This document shows positions 1-5,999 of a stretch of DNA of 7,140 nucleotides, one piece after another (positions within the stretch are counted from its first letter, which is position 1; each line of letters opens with the position of its first letter). The position numbers and the translations under genes were made by a program. Source of the stretch: an uncultured Mycoplasmatota bacterium (GTDB lineage: Bacteria > Bacillota_I > Bacilli_A > RF39 > UBA660); NCBI GenBank assembly GCA_947296775.1, contig CAMYRF010000045.1:1-7140 (forward strand). The letters are read 5' to 3'. The notes under the pieces were generated by a model. The model was given only the letters and a program-made list of their open reading frames with translations. It did not search any database and had not been told where the DNA came from.

Positions 1-38
1 ATACACTATATCAAAAAAAAAAAAAAAAAAAAAAACAA
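1..38 (-). promoter_or_regulatory. Putative promoter with poly-T spacer, for a gene beyond the window
   Basis: Read on the minus strand, TTGTTT (38-33) could be a -35 box and TATAGT (10-5) a -10 box. The -10 is preceded by TGA (13-11), giving the extended -10 TGATATAGT. The spacer is 22 nt, almost all T, which is longer than the usual 17. The same extended -10 form, TGATATACT, precedes the HAD gene at 5807-5799. Any gene driven from here lies outside the window. The promoter call is inference from consensus. Confidence 0.45.
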
Positions 39-65
39 GGTAATTTTTTTGATAGATATACCTTG
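13..65 (-). terminator. Rho-independent terminator after the 135-residue ORF
   Basis: On the minus strand CAAGGTA (65-59) pairs with TACCTTG (42-36) to form a 7-bp stem with a 16-nt loop, followed directly by 23 T residues (35-13). It lies 15 nt past the stop codon of the ORF ending at 81. The U-tract is far longer than termination needs. Confidence 0.85.
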
Positions 66-80
66 TCACATTTTTTAATT

Positions 81-488
81 TTATCTTTGTAATGTTTTAA
101 CATAACCTTTTGGTTTTATAGAATTCGTTAAATGATCATGAGCAATAATAAGCTTACGATATAATAATTCTTCATTCATCATTTCATTTTCATAATCCGA
201 ATAAAAACTAAAAACACATTCTTCAAATATTTTATACGCTTCTTTTTCTTCACATAATGGTAAAACATATTCTGAAGTTATAACAACATCTTCATATTTT
301 TTAAATAAATCGCTTACTTTATTACAGGCAACGCGTACAATAAAAGCAAAGTTTTGAACACTACATTCTTCACTTTCTCTACCCTCTAAAGCCTCTTTAA
401 TACTTTTTACAAACTCATCTAAGCGATATTCTTCACTTTCAAGTTCTTCTAATCTGATATATTTTTTAATTCCAGAACAATCTGACAT
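81..488 (-). CDS. Hypothetical acidic 135-residue protein
   Basis: I do not recognise this protein. The start is placed at ATG 488, reading MSDCSGIKKY, because GAGAGGGGG lies 7 nt upstream. A longer frame opens at 545 but would run back into secG and through its terminator hairpin. The product looks soluble and mostly helical: it has no membrane segment or signal peptide, it is rich in Glu and Lys, and it has five cysteines (residues 4, 42, 55, 79, 91) without a CxxC pattern. It follows secG, with the secG terminator in the 46-nt gap, and ends just before its own terminator. No clear promoter fits in the gap, so expression probably depends on readthrough from secG. In many Firmicutes rnr and smpB follow secG; this ORF resembles neither. 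Confidence 0.75.
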   Translation of the reverse strand: MSDCSGIKKYIRLEELESEEYRLDEFVKSIKEALEGRESEECSVQNFAFIVRVACNKVSDLFKKYEDVVITSEYVLPLCEEKEAYKIFEECVFSFYSDYENEMMNEELLYRKLIIAHDHLTNSIKPKGYVKTLQR

Positions 489-504
489 TACATATCCCCC
501 TCTC

Positions 505-538
505 AAAAAATAACAGCACACATAATCAGGGCTGTTAT
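505..538 (-). terminator. Terminator or attenuator overlapping the secG stop codon
   Basis: On the minus strand ATAACAGC (538-531) and GCTGTTAT (517-510) form a perfect 8-bp stem with a 13-nt loop, followed by a T run to 505. The secG stop codon TAA (537-535) lies inside the 5' arm. The next ORF starts only 17 nt past the T run, so the hairpin probably terminates most secG transcripts and lets some through. Confidence 0.75.
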
Positions 539-753
539 AATACAAATTCCATTAAAATACAAATTATAAAGAAAGCAAAACCTAAAACCCAAGTAAGTCT
601 AGTTATAAATAGTTCACTACCTCTTTCTTTACGATTTGCGAATAATTCATCATTACCGCCCATGATACTACTACTTGCAGTAGCAGATTTACCACTTTGT
701 AATATTACAATTGCAATTAAAAGAATAGAAATTATAATTAATAATATTTGCAT
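535..753 (-). CDS. secG: Preprotein translocase subunit SecG
   Basis: SecG is the small auxiliary subunit of the SecYEG channel that exports unfolded proteins across the cytoplasmic membrane. The 72-residue product has the family layout: a first membrane helix (about residues 2-19) ending in LQSGKS, a polar Gly/Ser-rich loop containing IMGGNDELFANRKERG, and a second helix (about 49-71). Length and the LQSG...GG...LF..RK.RG pattern match Firmicute SecG. The start is ATG 753, preceded by GGGAGG with 7-nt spacing; a longer frame to 816 lacks such support and overlaps the promoter. The gene has its own consensus promoter at 805-777 and a terminator over its stop codon. It lies 87 nt downstream of the surface-protein gene, with no terminator between them. 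Confidence 0.93.
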   Translation of the reverse strand: MQILLIIISILLIAIVILQSGKSATASSSIMGGNDELFANRKERGSELFITRLTWVLGFAFFIICILMEFVL

Positions 754-776
754 GATAATTCCTCCCAGCTCTATAA

Positions 777-805
777 ATTCTACCATATTTTTAGATAAAA
801 TGCAA
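777..805 (-). promoter_or_regulatory. Sigma-A-type promoter of secG
   Basis: TTGCAT (805-800) and TAGAAT (782-777) are separated by exactly 17 nt. The -10 is preceded by TGG, making it an extended -10 (TGGTAGAAT). The secG start codon is 23 nt further on and its GGGAGG site lies in between. This is the best consensus promoter in the window and would keep secG expressed independently of the surface gene upstream. Confidence 0.75.
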
Positions 806-840
806 CTCCAATACAAATATATGCAATAACAAATAAAATT

Positions 841-1824
841 CTATTCTTTTATTTCAAATGGATTTGTTTCCGTGCCCTTTCCAGAAAACACTAAATCAGA
901 TTTTAAATACATAACAGGAAGAATATTAGCCTCTCCTGCCGCTCCTTTACCATGACTACTAGTACTTCCATGTGAGCGTGCCAAAAAAGGATCATGTCTA
1001 TTAGAAACATATGGAGTAATAAGCCAGCCATTGTATTTTCCCTCACTTGTAATAATATCAAATAAATAGTTGTGTAAAGAACTATTACTATAACATTCTG
1101 AATCACCTAAATAAGCATTAACACTTATACACTTTTCGTTTATACTACCTCTAACAAACTCACTAATAGACAAAAGTCCTATTCTACCTTTCCAAGTTAG
1201 TCTTTTTTCATCAGTAACACTTTGACCTAAATTAGTTTCATTATATGAAGTAGCACCAACATTAAAAGTATTAGAAACAATATTTTGTTTTAGCATAGCA
1301 TCTAAGCTATTATAATAATCATTATTTAAATATATATTTATAGAAGCATCTTTATCAACATTTCCAGTAACACTAGTGTTAGTATAATTATTCATAGCCA
1401 TCCATGCATTACAACCATAAGTAGCACCCGATAAACAATAACCAGTAGTTCTATAATTAGCATTATCAAACGTTTTAAGTCCAATGCTTGTATTTTTAAT
1501 AACTTTCATTGTTCCATCTACTTCAACAGAAACAATTCTCCATAGTTCACCATTTAATTCAATATAATTATTAGGACTCGCCCCTCTATAAAAACATCTA
1601 CCATTTTCATAAACATCCTTATAAAGACCATCTCCATTACTAGCATTACAATAAAGATTTTTTAAATCTCCAGATGTCATTTTCTTATCTACAATATTAC
1701 CTTTAGCACTTATATTTAAATTAGTACTAAAAGCGGCATACCCTAATGTTAATATAAATAATAAATTTATACTCGTTATCATTATAAATTTTATTTGTCT
1801 ATTTTTCCTTCGTCTTATTCTCAT
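841..1824 (-). CDS. Secreted or membrane-anchored surface protein with TasA-like N-terminus
   Basis: This 327-residue protein starts with a very basic segment (MRIRRRKNRQ), then a hydrophobic stretch (about residues 11-32) running into GYAAFSTNLNISAKG. That junction resembles the signal-peptide region of TasA/camelysin-type proteins, so it is either cleaved or used as an N-terminal anchor. The exported part has ELWRIVSVEVDGTMKVIK (94-111), YLNNDYYNSL (165-174), GRIGLLSISEF (213-223), WLITPYVSNRHDPF (267-280) and a C-terminal PVMYLKSDLVFSGKGTETNP. This order is reminiscent of DUF6273-like extracellular domains (from memory, not searched). Six cysteines in three close pairs (59/77, 130/138, 232/244) could form disulfides. 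There is no LPXTG sorting signal or C-terminal helix. The ATG at 1824 has GGTGA 8 nt upstream. It directly follows the poly-T promoter element. Function unknown; surface location is inferred. Confidence 0.85.
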   Translation of the reverse strand: MRIRRRKNRQIKFIMITSINLLFILTLGYAAFSTNLNISAKGNIVDKKMTSGDLKNLYCNASNGDGLYKDVYENGRCFYRGASPNNYIELNGELWRIVSVEVDGTMKVIKNTSIGLKTFDNANYRTTGYCLSGATYGCNAWMAMNNYTNTSVTGNVDKDASINIYLNNDYYNSLDAMLKQNIVSNTFNVGATSYNETNLGQSVTDEKRLTWKGRIGLLSISEFVRGSINEKCISVNAYLGDSECYSNSSLHNYLFDIITSEGKYNGWLITPYVSNRHDPFLARSHGSTSSHGKGAAGEANILPVMYLKSDLVFSGKGTETNPFEIKE

Positions 1825-1843
1825 ATCCTATTTCACCGTATAC

Positions 1844-1870
1844 ACTATATCAAAAAAAAAAAAAAAACAA
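1844..1870 (-). promoter_or_regulatory. Putative phase-variable promoter of the surface-protein gene
   Basis: On the minus strand TTGTTT (1870-1865) serves as a possible -35 and TATAGT (1849-1844) as -10, with TGA before it (1852-1850) giving an extended -10. The spacer is 15 nt, of which 13 are T from the 16-T run. Two extra T residues would give the optimal 17. The predicted start of transcription is near 1837, leaving a leader of only about 13 nt that begins at the GGTGA ribosome binding site. The HAD promoter has a similarly short leader. Promoter identity and switching are inferred. Confidence 0.5.
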
Positions 1871-1896
1871 GGTAATTTTTTCGAAAGATTACCCTG
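1852..1896 (-). terminator. Rho-independent terminator of the ymfF-ymfH operon
   Basis: On the minus strand CAGGGTAAT (1896-1888) pairs with ATTACCTTG (1876-1868), 9 bp including one G-T pair, with an 11-nt loop and then 16 T residues. It lies 21 nt past the ymfH stop codon. Confidence 0.88.
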
Positions 1897-1917
1897 TATA
1901 TAAAACTTAAATTATTC

Positions 1918-3189
1918 TTATTTCTTAGTTACAATAGTTCTAGTATTATTAGAAAAATCTAAAGAATTAATAAATTGTACACATTCTTTATAATTCAAAC
2001 CCTTATAAATATCATAATAATCATATAATACTTTACCAAACATTCTAATCTGATAATCAATTAAGCTATTCATTTGTCCAACACTATCACTCATCATAAC
2101 AATTTCTTTTAATGCATTTTTATAAAATAAATCAAAATCTTCCATACTAAATTCCTTATCATTCAAATTATTATAAATTCTTTCGAAAATATCCTTAACC
2201 TCTATTACTTCAGTACTAAAATCAATAAATAAATAATCATCATAAAGATCTTTCCAGAAACTAATTGGACCTAAAATATTTTTATCCTCATAAACATCTT
2301 TATTAAACTTAGAAATACCACCAAATTTAATATTTAAATAAATAGAAATATATGCAAAAGCTTTGGGCAAATCTATGTCAATATTTTTAAAACTAACTTT
2401 ATATCCATTTTCTATAATATTATTAGTAACCTCTTTATAAATTGTTTCCTCTTTTTTATAAACCTCATCAGGTTCATCATATTTCTTAATTTCAATATTT
2501 GGCCTGTTAGAATAATCTAAATTATCATAATATTCTTTTATAAATTTTATAGTTTCCTTAGGATTAACATTACCAGTAATCGTTAAAGACATGTTTGACG
2601 GATGATAAAAAGTATTATAACAATCATACAAAACAGTAGGTGTAATATCTTTAATAGAATCAGTATAACCAGCTACTGGATAACGATAAGGTAAAGTTTT
2701 AAAAACATTAAGCATTGTTGTATGATAAATAGCTTCATAAGGATTATCAAACCCAGCTTTTATTTCCTGATCAATAATTCCCATTTCTTTTTCTACATTC
2801 TCATCAGTATAATAAGGTTTAGTAACCAAATCTAATAAAGCCTTTAAATTTTCTAAAAACTTATTAGGAGATTCAAAATAATAACTAGTAACATGATTAG
2901 ACGTATAAGCATTACTACTTGCACCATTCATTTGGAAAATACTCATAATATCAGAACCATCTTCTTTCGCAAACATCTTATGCTCAAGAAAATGGGCAGT
3001 TCCAAGTGGTATTTCCGTAAACTTATCCTTTAAATGTGGTTTGAAGGAAATAATCCCACTACCATAATGAGTTGTCATTTTTGCTAAAACATCATGTCTG
3101 TCCATTGGACAAATAAATACTTGAAGACCACAGTCCAAAGTTTCTTCATAAACATCTAAATCTATAGTTTTATAAGTTTTCTTTTTCAT
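1918..3189 (-). CDS. ymfH: M16 family zinc peptidase, catalytic subunit (YmfH-like)
   Basis: This is the metal-binding half of the two-protein M16 (pitrilysin/insulinase) pair known as YmfF/YmfH in Bacillus subtilis. Counting from ATG 3189 the protein has 423 residues. The inverted zinc motif HFLEH is at residues 66-70, and the third zinc-ligand glutamate is at 142 in EMGIIDQEI, the spacing expected for M16. A second M16 domain fills the C-terminal half. AGGAGG lies 8 nt before ATG 3189; an in-frame GTG at 3192 with 5-nt spacing is an alternative start. The start overlaps the end of ymfF by 20 bp, implying translational coupling and a 1:1 complex. The substrate is unknown. Some databases link this pair to EF-P modification because it neighbours ymfI in Bacillus; no ymfI is visible here. 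Confidence 0.9.
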   Translation of the reverse strand: MKKKTYKTIDLDVYEETLDCGLQVFICPMDRHDVLAKMTTHYGSGIISFKPHLKDKFTEIPLGTAHFLEHKMFAKEDGSDIMSIFQMNGASSNAYTSNHVTSYYFESPNKFLENLKALLDLVTKPYYTDENVEKEMGIIDQEIKAGFDNPYEAIYHTTMLNVFKTLPYRYPVAGYTDSIKDITPTVLYDCYNTFYHPSNMSLTITGNVNPKETIKFIKEYYDNLDYSNRPNIEIKKYDEPDEVYKKEETIYKEVTNNIIENGYKVSFKNIDIDLPKAFAYISIYLNIKFGGISKFNKDVYEDKNILGPISFWKDLYDDYLFIDFSTEVIEVKDIFERIYNNLNDKEFSMEDFDLFYKNALKEIVMMSDSVGQMNSLIDYQIRMFGKVLYDYYDIYKGLNYKECVQFINSLDFSNNTRTIVTKK

Positions 3190-4438
3190 CACTAAGGCCT
3201 CCTTCTAGTAAATATATAGCTTCCATTTTTACCTTTTTAGCAATATTTTTAACATCATCTATAGTAACTTTTTCCATATTCTTTCTTCTATCAGAAATAC
3301 TATCAGCATCTCCAAACACCATACCCATAACACTATTTAAAATGGAATACTGACTATCCCCTATCGAAATTAATGCATTGTAATAAACATCCTTTACCCT
3401 TTGTAATTCCTCATCACTAATAGAATTTTCCATGTCCTTCATTTGTTTCTTAATTAACCCTACCGTTTTATCATAATTAAAAGCATCTATACCAGCAAAA
3501 ACAAACGAAACACCAAAAGGTATTCTTCTAGTCGCATAAACATAATAACAAAGTGAATTTTTTTCTCTAACTACCCTATTAAGTTTACTAGTCCAACCAC
3601 CACCTAAAATATTATTATAAACTAAAGACACATATTTACGTTCAAAATCAGTTAAACTTTCATATCTAAGACCAATTGCCAGTTTACTTTGTTTTGTATC
3701 AGAAGTTTCAGTAACAACCTTAAGCTCATTAGCTTTTCTACTAATATAACGATCCCTATGGCGTTTTTTAAAATCACCTTTAATAGCGCCGTCAATAATA
3801 TCCATAAATTCCTCTTCAGAAGCATCACCAACGACAAAAATATCCATACTATTTTCCGTAAATAAAGTTTGATAATACTCATATAAATCTTTAGAACTTA
3901 AGCTTTCAGCAAACATAATACATTCATTAATACCAAATTCACCATTAGGATAAATATCCATCTCTTCCCATATACGTTCTTTAGAATAGCGATCTGGATC
4001 ATCCTTTATTCTTTTCATAGTTTCGATATAATTATGTTTAGCTATTTCAAAAGTTTTTTCATCAAAAGAACCATCCTCAGCCAAAGGATTATATAAGTGA
4101 GATAAAGCAAATTCAATACTTGCTTTATTCATACCTTTTTCAGTATATTTTTCATTAACAAAAACAGTATCTAAATAAATTATTCTATCAAGACCAGTTA
4201 CTTCACTTCCCATTCTAACAGATGGATTATATATACTCATTCTTTTCCTGCATAATTCATCTAAATTAGGATAATCACTAGTTCCATTAAGTAAAATTTT
4301 AAAAAGAATTGACCTATATACCTCTTCTTCTTTAGTTCTTTCTCTACTAAAATTAAAAGAAACATGAATCGTTTTAAATTTCTTAGTTTTAACAAAATAT
4401 AAATTATAATTATCCATTTCCTTTTTAGTGTATTCCAT
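3170..4438 (-). CDS. ymfF: M16 family peptidase-like partner subunit (YmfF-like)
   Basis: This is the companion of the YmfH-like peptidase. The 422-residue protein has the two-domain M16 length but lacks an HxxEH zinc motif in its N-terminal half, so it should not be catalytic alone. Its C-terminal half carries the conserved ILGGGWTSKLNRVVREK segment followed by SLCYYVYA. In M16 heterodimers the glycine-rich loop and Arg/Tyr residues of the partner help hold substrate next to the zinc site of the catalytic subunit. ATG 4438 is chosen because GAGGTGA precedes it; an in-frame TTG at 4441 is less likely. It follows deoD by 34 nt, with no terminator between, and overlaps ymfH by 20 bp. It is therefore cotranscribed with both. 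Confidence 0.88.
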   Translation of the reverse strand: MEYTKKEMDNYNLYFVKTKKFKTIHVSFNFSRERTKEEEVYRSILFKILLNGTSDYPNLDELCRKRMSIYNPSVRMGSEVTGLDRIIYLDTVFVNEKYTEKGMNKASIEFALSHLYNPLAEDGSFDEKTFEIAKHNYIETMKRIKDDPDRYSKERIWEEMDIYPNGEFGINECIMFAESLSSKDLYEYYQTLFTENSMDIFVVGDASEEEFMDIIDGAIKGDFKKRHRDRYISRKANELKVVTETSDTKQSKLAIGLRYESLTDFERKYVSLVYNNILGGGWTSKLNRVVREKNSLCYYVYATRRIPFGVSFVFAGIDAFNYDKTVGLIKKQMKDMENSISDEELQRVKDVYYNALISIGDSQYSILNSVMGMVFGDADSISDRRKNMEKVTIDDVKNIAKKVKMEAIYLLEGGLSDEKENL

Positions 4439-4472
4439 CAAATCACCTCTTTATTATTATATCTTTTTTTAT

Positions 4473-5180
4473 CTATTTTATAGCATCCAAAGCAAGTTTA
4501 ATCATTGTATCTAAAGATTTTTCTCTTTGCTCACTACTAACAACTTCAGAAGTAAACTTAGAATCAACAATAGTCATTAAACAAGTAGCTTTCCTATCAA
4601 ACATTTTTGCTAAATAACATAAAGCAAAAGCTTCCATTTCAGTGGATAAAATACCTTCAGGTAAACTATTTAAATAAGCATTCAAATCAGTTATATAAGC
4701 ATCAAATACATCACTACTATTAGTCATACCAACATGTAAATCAATATTTTTTTCTTTAGCAGTTTTGATAATTTTTTCATTAAGTTCTAAACTAGGCAAA
4801 ACAAAGTGGCAATCATCTTGATTGATATCTAAAGCAAAATTACTAGAACTATAAACCTTATTAGTTAAAACAACATCAAGTAATTTTAAAGATGGATCAT
4901 TAGCGCCTGCTGAACCTATTCTAATAATTTCTCTAACATCATAAAATTTAAATAATTCATAAGCATAAATACCAATACTAGGAATTCCCATTCCAGATCC
5001 CATAACCGTAATTTCAGTTCCTTCATAAGTTCCAGTGTAAGCATACATTCCTCTTACATTATTTACTAACTTTGCATCTTTCAAAAACTTTTCAGCAATA
5101 TATTTTGCTCTCATAGGATCACCAGGCATTAAAACCTTTTTAGCAATCTCGCCTTTTTTAGCTTCATTATGTGGTGTCAT
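4473..5180 (-). CDS. deoD: Purine nucleoside phosphorylase, DeoD type
   Basis: DeoD cleaves purine (deoxy)nucleosides with phosphate to free base and (deoxy)ribose-1-phosphate in cytoplasmic purine salvage; the family forms hexamers. The 235-residue protein is close to the E. coli length of 239. Visible landmarks are MTPHN with the His that reaches a neighbouring active site, LMPGDPMRAKYIAE (phosphate-binding Arg), VRGMYAYTGTYEG, GSGMGIPSIGIYAYELF, IIRIGSAGA (Arg and Ser for phosphate), STEMEAFAL (ribose-binding Met-Glu) and TIVDSKF with the catalytic Asp. An Arg follows that Asp 13 residues later, matching Asp204/Arg217 of E. coli. All key residues are therefore present; Ser before the Asp is replaced by Val. 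AAGGAGG lies 9 nt upstream of the ATG and inside the last codons of the HAD gene, whose stop is 1 nt away. Confidence 0.95.
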   Translation of the reverse strand: MTPHNEAKKGEIAKKVLMPGDPMRAKYIAEKFLKDAKLVNNVRGMYAYTGTYEGTEITVMGSGMGIPSIGIYAYELFKFYDVREIIRIGSAGANDPSLKLLDVVLTNKVYSSSNFALDINQDDCHFVLPSLELNEKIIKTAKEKNIDLHVGMTNSSDVFDAYITDLNAYLNSLPEGILSTEMEAFALCYLAKMFDRKATCLMTIVDSKFTSEVVSSEQREKSLDTMIKLALDAIK

Positions 5181-5181
5181 A

Positions 5182-5775
5182 CTATCTTTCCTCCTTATTT
5201 TTATAATAATTATTTATAATAAAACTTTTTCTTTTACCCATTTTTTTAATCATAATATTTTGTAAAATTCTACTAGTTCCCGTTTTAAAATCATATTTAT
5301 CACTTACAGGATCTACTAAAACACTATAAATTCCAAATTCATTCGCCCCTTTAATATCTGTAAGCATTTGATCACCAATCATGGCAGTATTTTCTATATT
5401 ACCATCCAAAGTAATCAAAGCCTTTTCAAAAGCTTCCTTTTTAGGTTTATCAGCTTTAAATAAATAACCAGTTTCTAATTTATAAGCAATAGGAATTACT
5501 CTTTCTTTAGTATTATTAGATACAATCAAAATATTAAAACCTCTTTTATTAAGATTGGAAAATAAATTTTGAAGTTCTTTAGAAACATCCATCCCATTTA
5601 CAGGAAGTATAGTATTATCAATATCAAAAATTAAATTATATATACCTTTTTCATGAAGATAATCATAATCTATTTCAAAAACATTAGCTGCATACATATT
5701 AGGAATAACAATCCCTTCATCTATGCCACGAATTACTTTAAAAAAAGATTTTATCATCTCAACATTTTTACTCAT
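5182..5775 (-). CDS. YqeG-like HAD superfamily (IIIA) phosphatase
   Basis: This is a cytoplasmic phosphatase of the haloacid dehalogenase fold, most like Bacillus YqeG. Counting from ATG 5775 (197 residues), motif I is DIDNT (51-55) with nucleophile Asp51 and acid/base Asp53. Motif II is VSNN around Ser86, motif III the Lys of ADKP (110), and motif IV MIGDQMLTDI with Asp135 and Asp140. There is no large cap domain. The family is related to phosphatidylglycerophosphate phosphatases such as yeast Gep4, so lipid head-group dephosphorylation is possible but unproven here. ATG 5775 is preceded by AAGGTGA; the longer frame to 5808 would begin inside the promoter. It is the first gene of the operon with deoD, ymfF and ymfH. 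Its last codons (KEER) form the ribosome binding site of deoD. Confidence 0.88.
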   Translation of the reverse strand: MSKNVEMIKSFFKVIRGIDEGIVIPNMYAANVFEIDYDYLHEKGIYNLIFDIDNTILPVNGMDVSKELQNLFSNLNKRGFNILIVSNNTKERVIPIAYKLETGYLFKADKPKKEAFEKALITLDGNIENTAMIGDQMLTDIKGANEFGIYSVLVDPVSDKYDFKTGTSRILQNIMIKKMGKRKSFIINNYYKNKEER

Positions 5776-5798
5776 AAACTCACCTTTTCTATAATTAA

Positions 5799-5807
5799 AG
5801 TATATCA
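5799..5807 (-). promoter_or_regulatory. Extended -10 promoter of the HAD-deoD-ymfF-ymfH operon
   Basis: TGATATACT (5807-5799) is an extended -10 box 23 nt upstream of the HAD start codon. No good -35 is found 16-18 nt further up, as is often tolerated with an extended -10. The AAGGTGA ribosome binding site lies between the box and the start. It matches the TGATATAGT of the two poly-T elements in seven leading bases. Confidence 0.6.
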
Positions 5808-5847
5808 TATTTATTAATAATTACTTTAAATTAGAAACAACTTTTAC

Positions 5848-5864
5848 ATAATTTGGCAAATTAT
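5848..5864. promoter_or_regulatory. 17-bp dyad, possible operator
   Basis: ATAATTT and AAATTAT form perfect 7-bp arms around a 3-bp centre, located about 41 bp upstream of the HAD -10 box. It could bind a dimeric regulator. On the plus strand it is followed by a short T run, but no plus-strand gene precedes it, so a terminator role is unlikely. The rest of 5776-5928 shows no other gene of usual size. Confidence 0.3.
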
Positions 5865-5926
5865 TTTTTATCTAAACACTTTATTTTCCATATTAACATC
5901 TCTCTTTCCCATCTATTTTAGCATAC

Positions 5927-5965
5927 AAAAAAGTAGATTATATCTTTTTTTATTTATCTACTTTT
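5927..5965 (-). terminator. Rho-independent terminator of the glycosyltransferase gene
   Basis: On the minus strand AAAAGTAGAT (5965-5956) pairs perfectly with ATCTACTTTT (5938-5929), 10 bp with a 17-nt loop, and the T run continues to 5927. It begins 34 nt after the stop codon at 6000. The arm ends in A and T runs, so it could also work on the opposite strand. Confidence 0.85.
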
Positions 5966-5999
5966 AGTATATCACTTCAAAACGTGCAATTTTATAAAT

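Larger units (their letters stand above)
1..65 (-). repeat. Composite hairpin / poly-T / GATATAGTGTAT element, copy 1
   Basis: This is the first of two direct copies of one element; the other is at 1840-1896. On the plus strand both read ATACACTATATC, then a pure A run, then CAAGGTAATTTTTT, then a diverged arm closing the hairpin. The 12-mer (1-12) and the 14-mer after the A run (36-49) are identical in both copies. The A run is 23 nt here and 16 nt in the other copy. The copy begins at the window edge, so it may extend further. Confidence 0.8.
1840..1896 (-). repeat. Composite hairpin / poly-T / GATATAGTGTAT element, copy 2
   Basis: This is the second direct copy of the element at 1-65, in the same orientation. 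It has the identical 12-mer at 1840-1851, an A run of 16 (1852-1867), the identical 14-mer at 1868-1881, and a diverged closing arm ATTACCCTG. It sits exactly between ymfH and the surface-protein gene. The two copies flank the block surface gene, secG and 135-residue ORF. Confidence 0.85.

Noticed and set aside
489..545. Upstream extension of the 135-residue ORF to ATG 545
   Set aside because: It would translate through the secG stop and terminator hairpin, while the ATG at 488 has a clear ribosome binding site.
903..1106. 67-residue minus-strand ORF of hydrophobic composition
   Set aside because: It lies in another frame of the surface-protein gene, has no ribosome binding site, and its composition follows from the overlapping frame.
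1..1896. CRISPR array or insertion sequence formed by the two repeats
   Set aside because: There are only two copies 1.8 kb apart with genes between them, no cas or transposase genes and no terminal inverted repeats.
3652..3882. 76-residue minus-strand ORF
   Set aside because: It is an out-of-frame shadow inside the well-supported ymfF gene.
4456..4461. TATAAT box just before ymfF
   Set aside because: There is no -35 partner, and transcription would start at the ribosome binding site itself; cotranscription from the HAD promoter explains ymfF better.
5966..5974. TGATATACT extended -10 copy after the glycosyltransferase
   Set aside because: It abuts the terminator stem, lacks a -35, and a transcript from it would start with the terminator hairpin; probably chance in AT-rich DNA.
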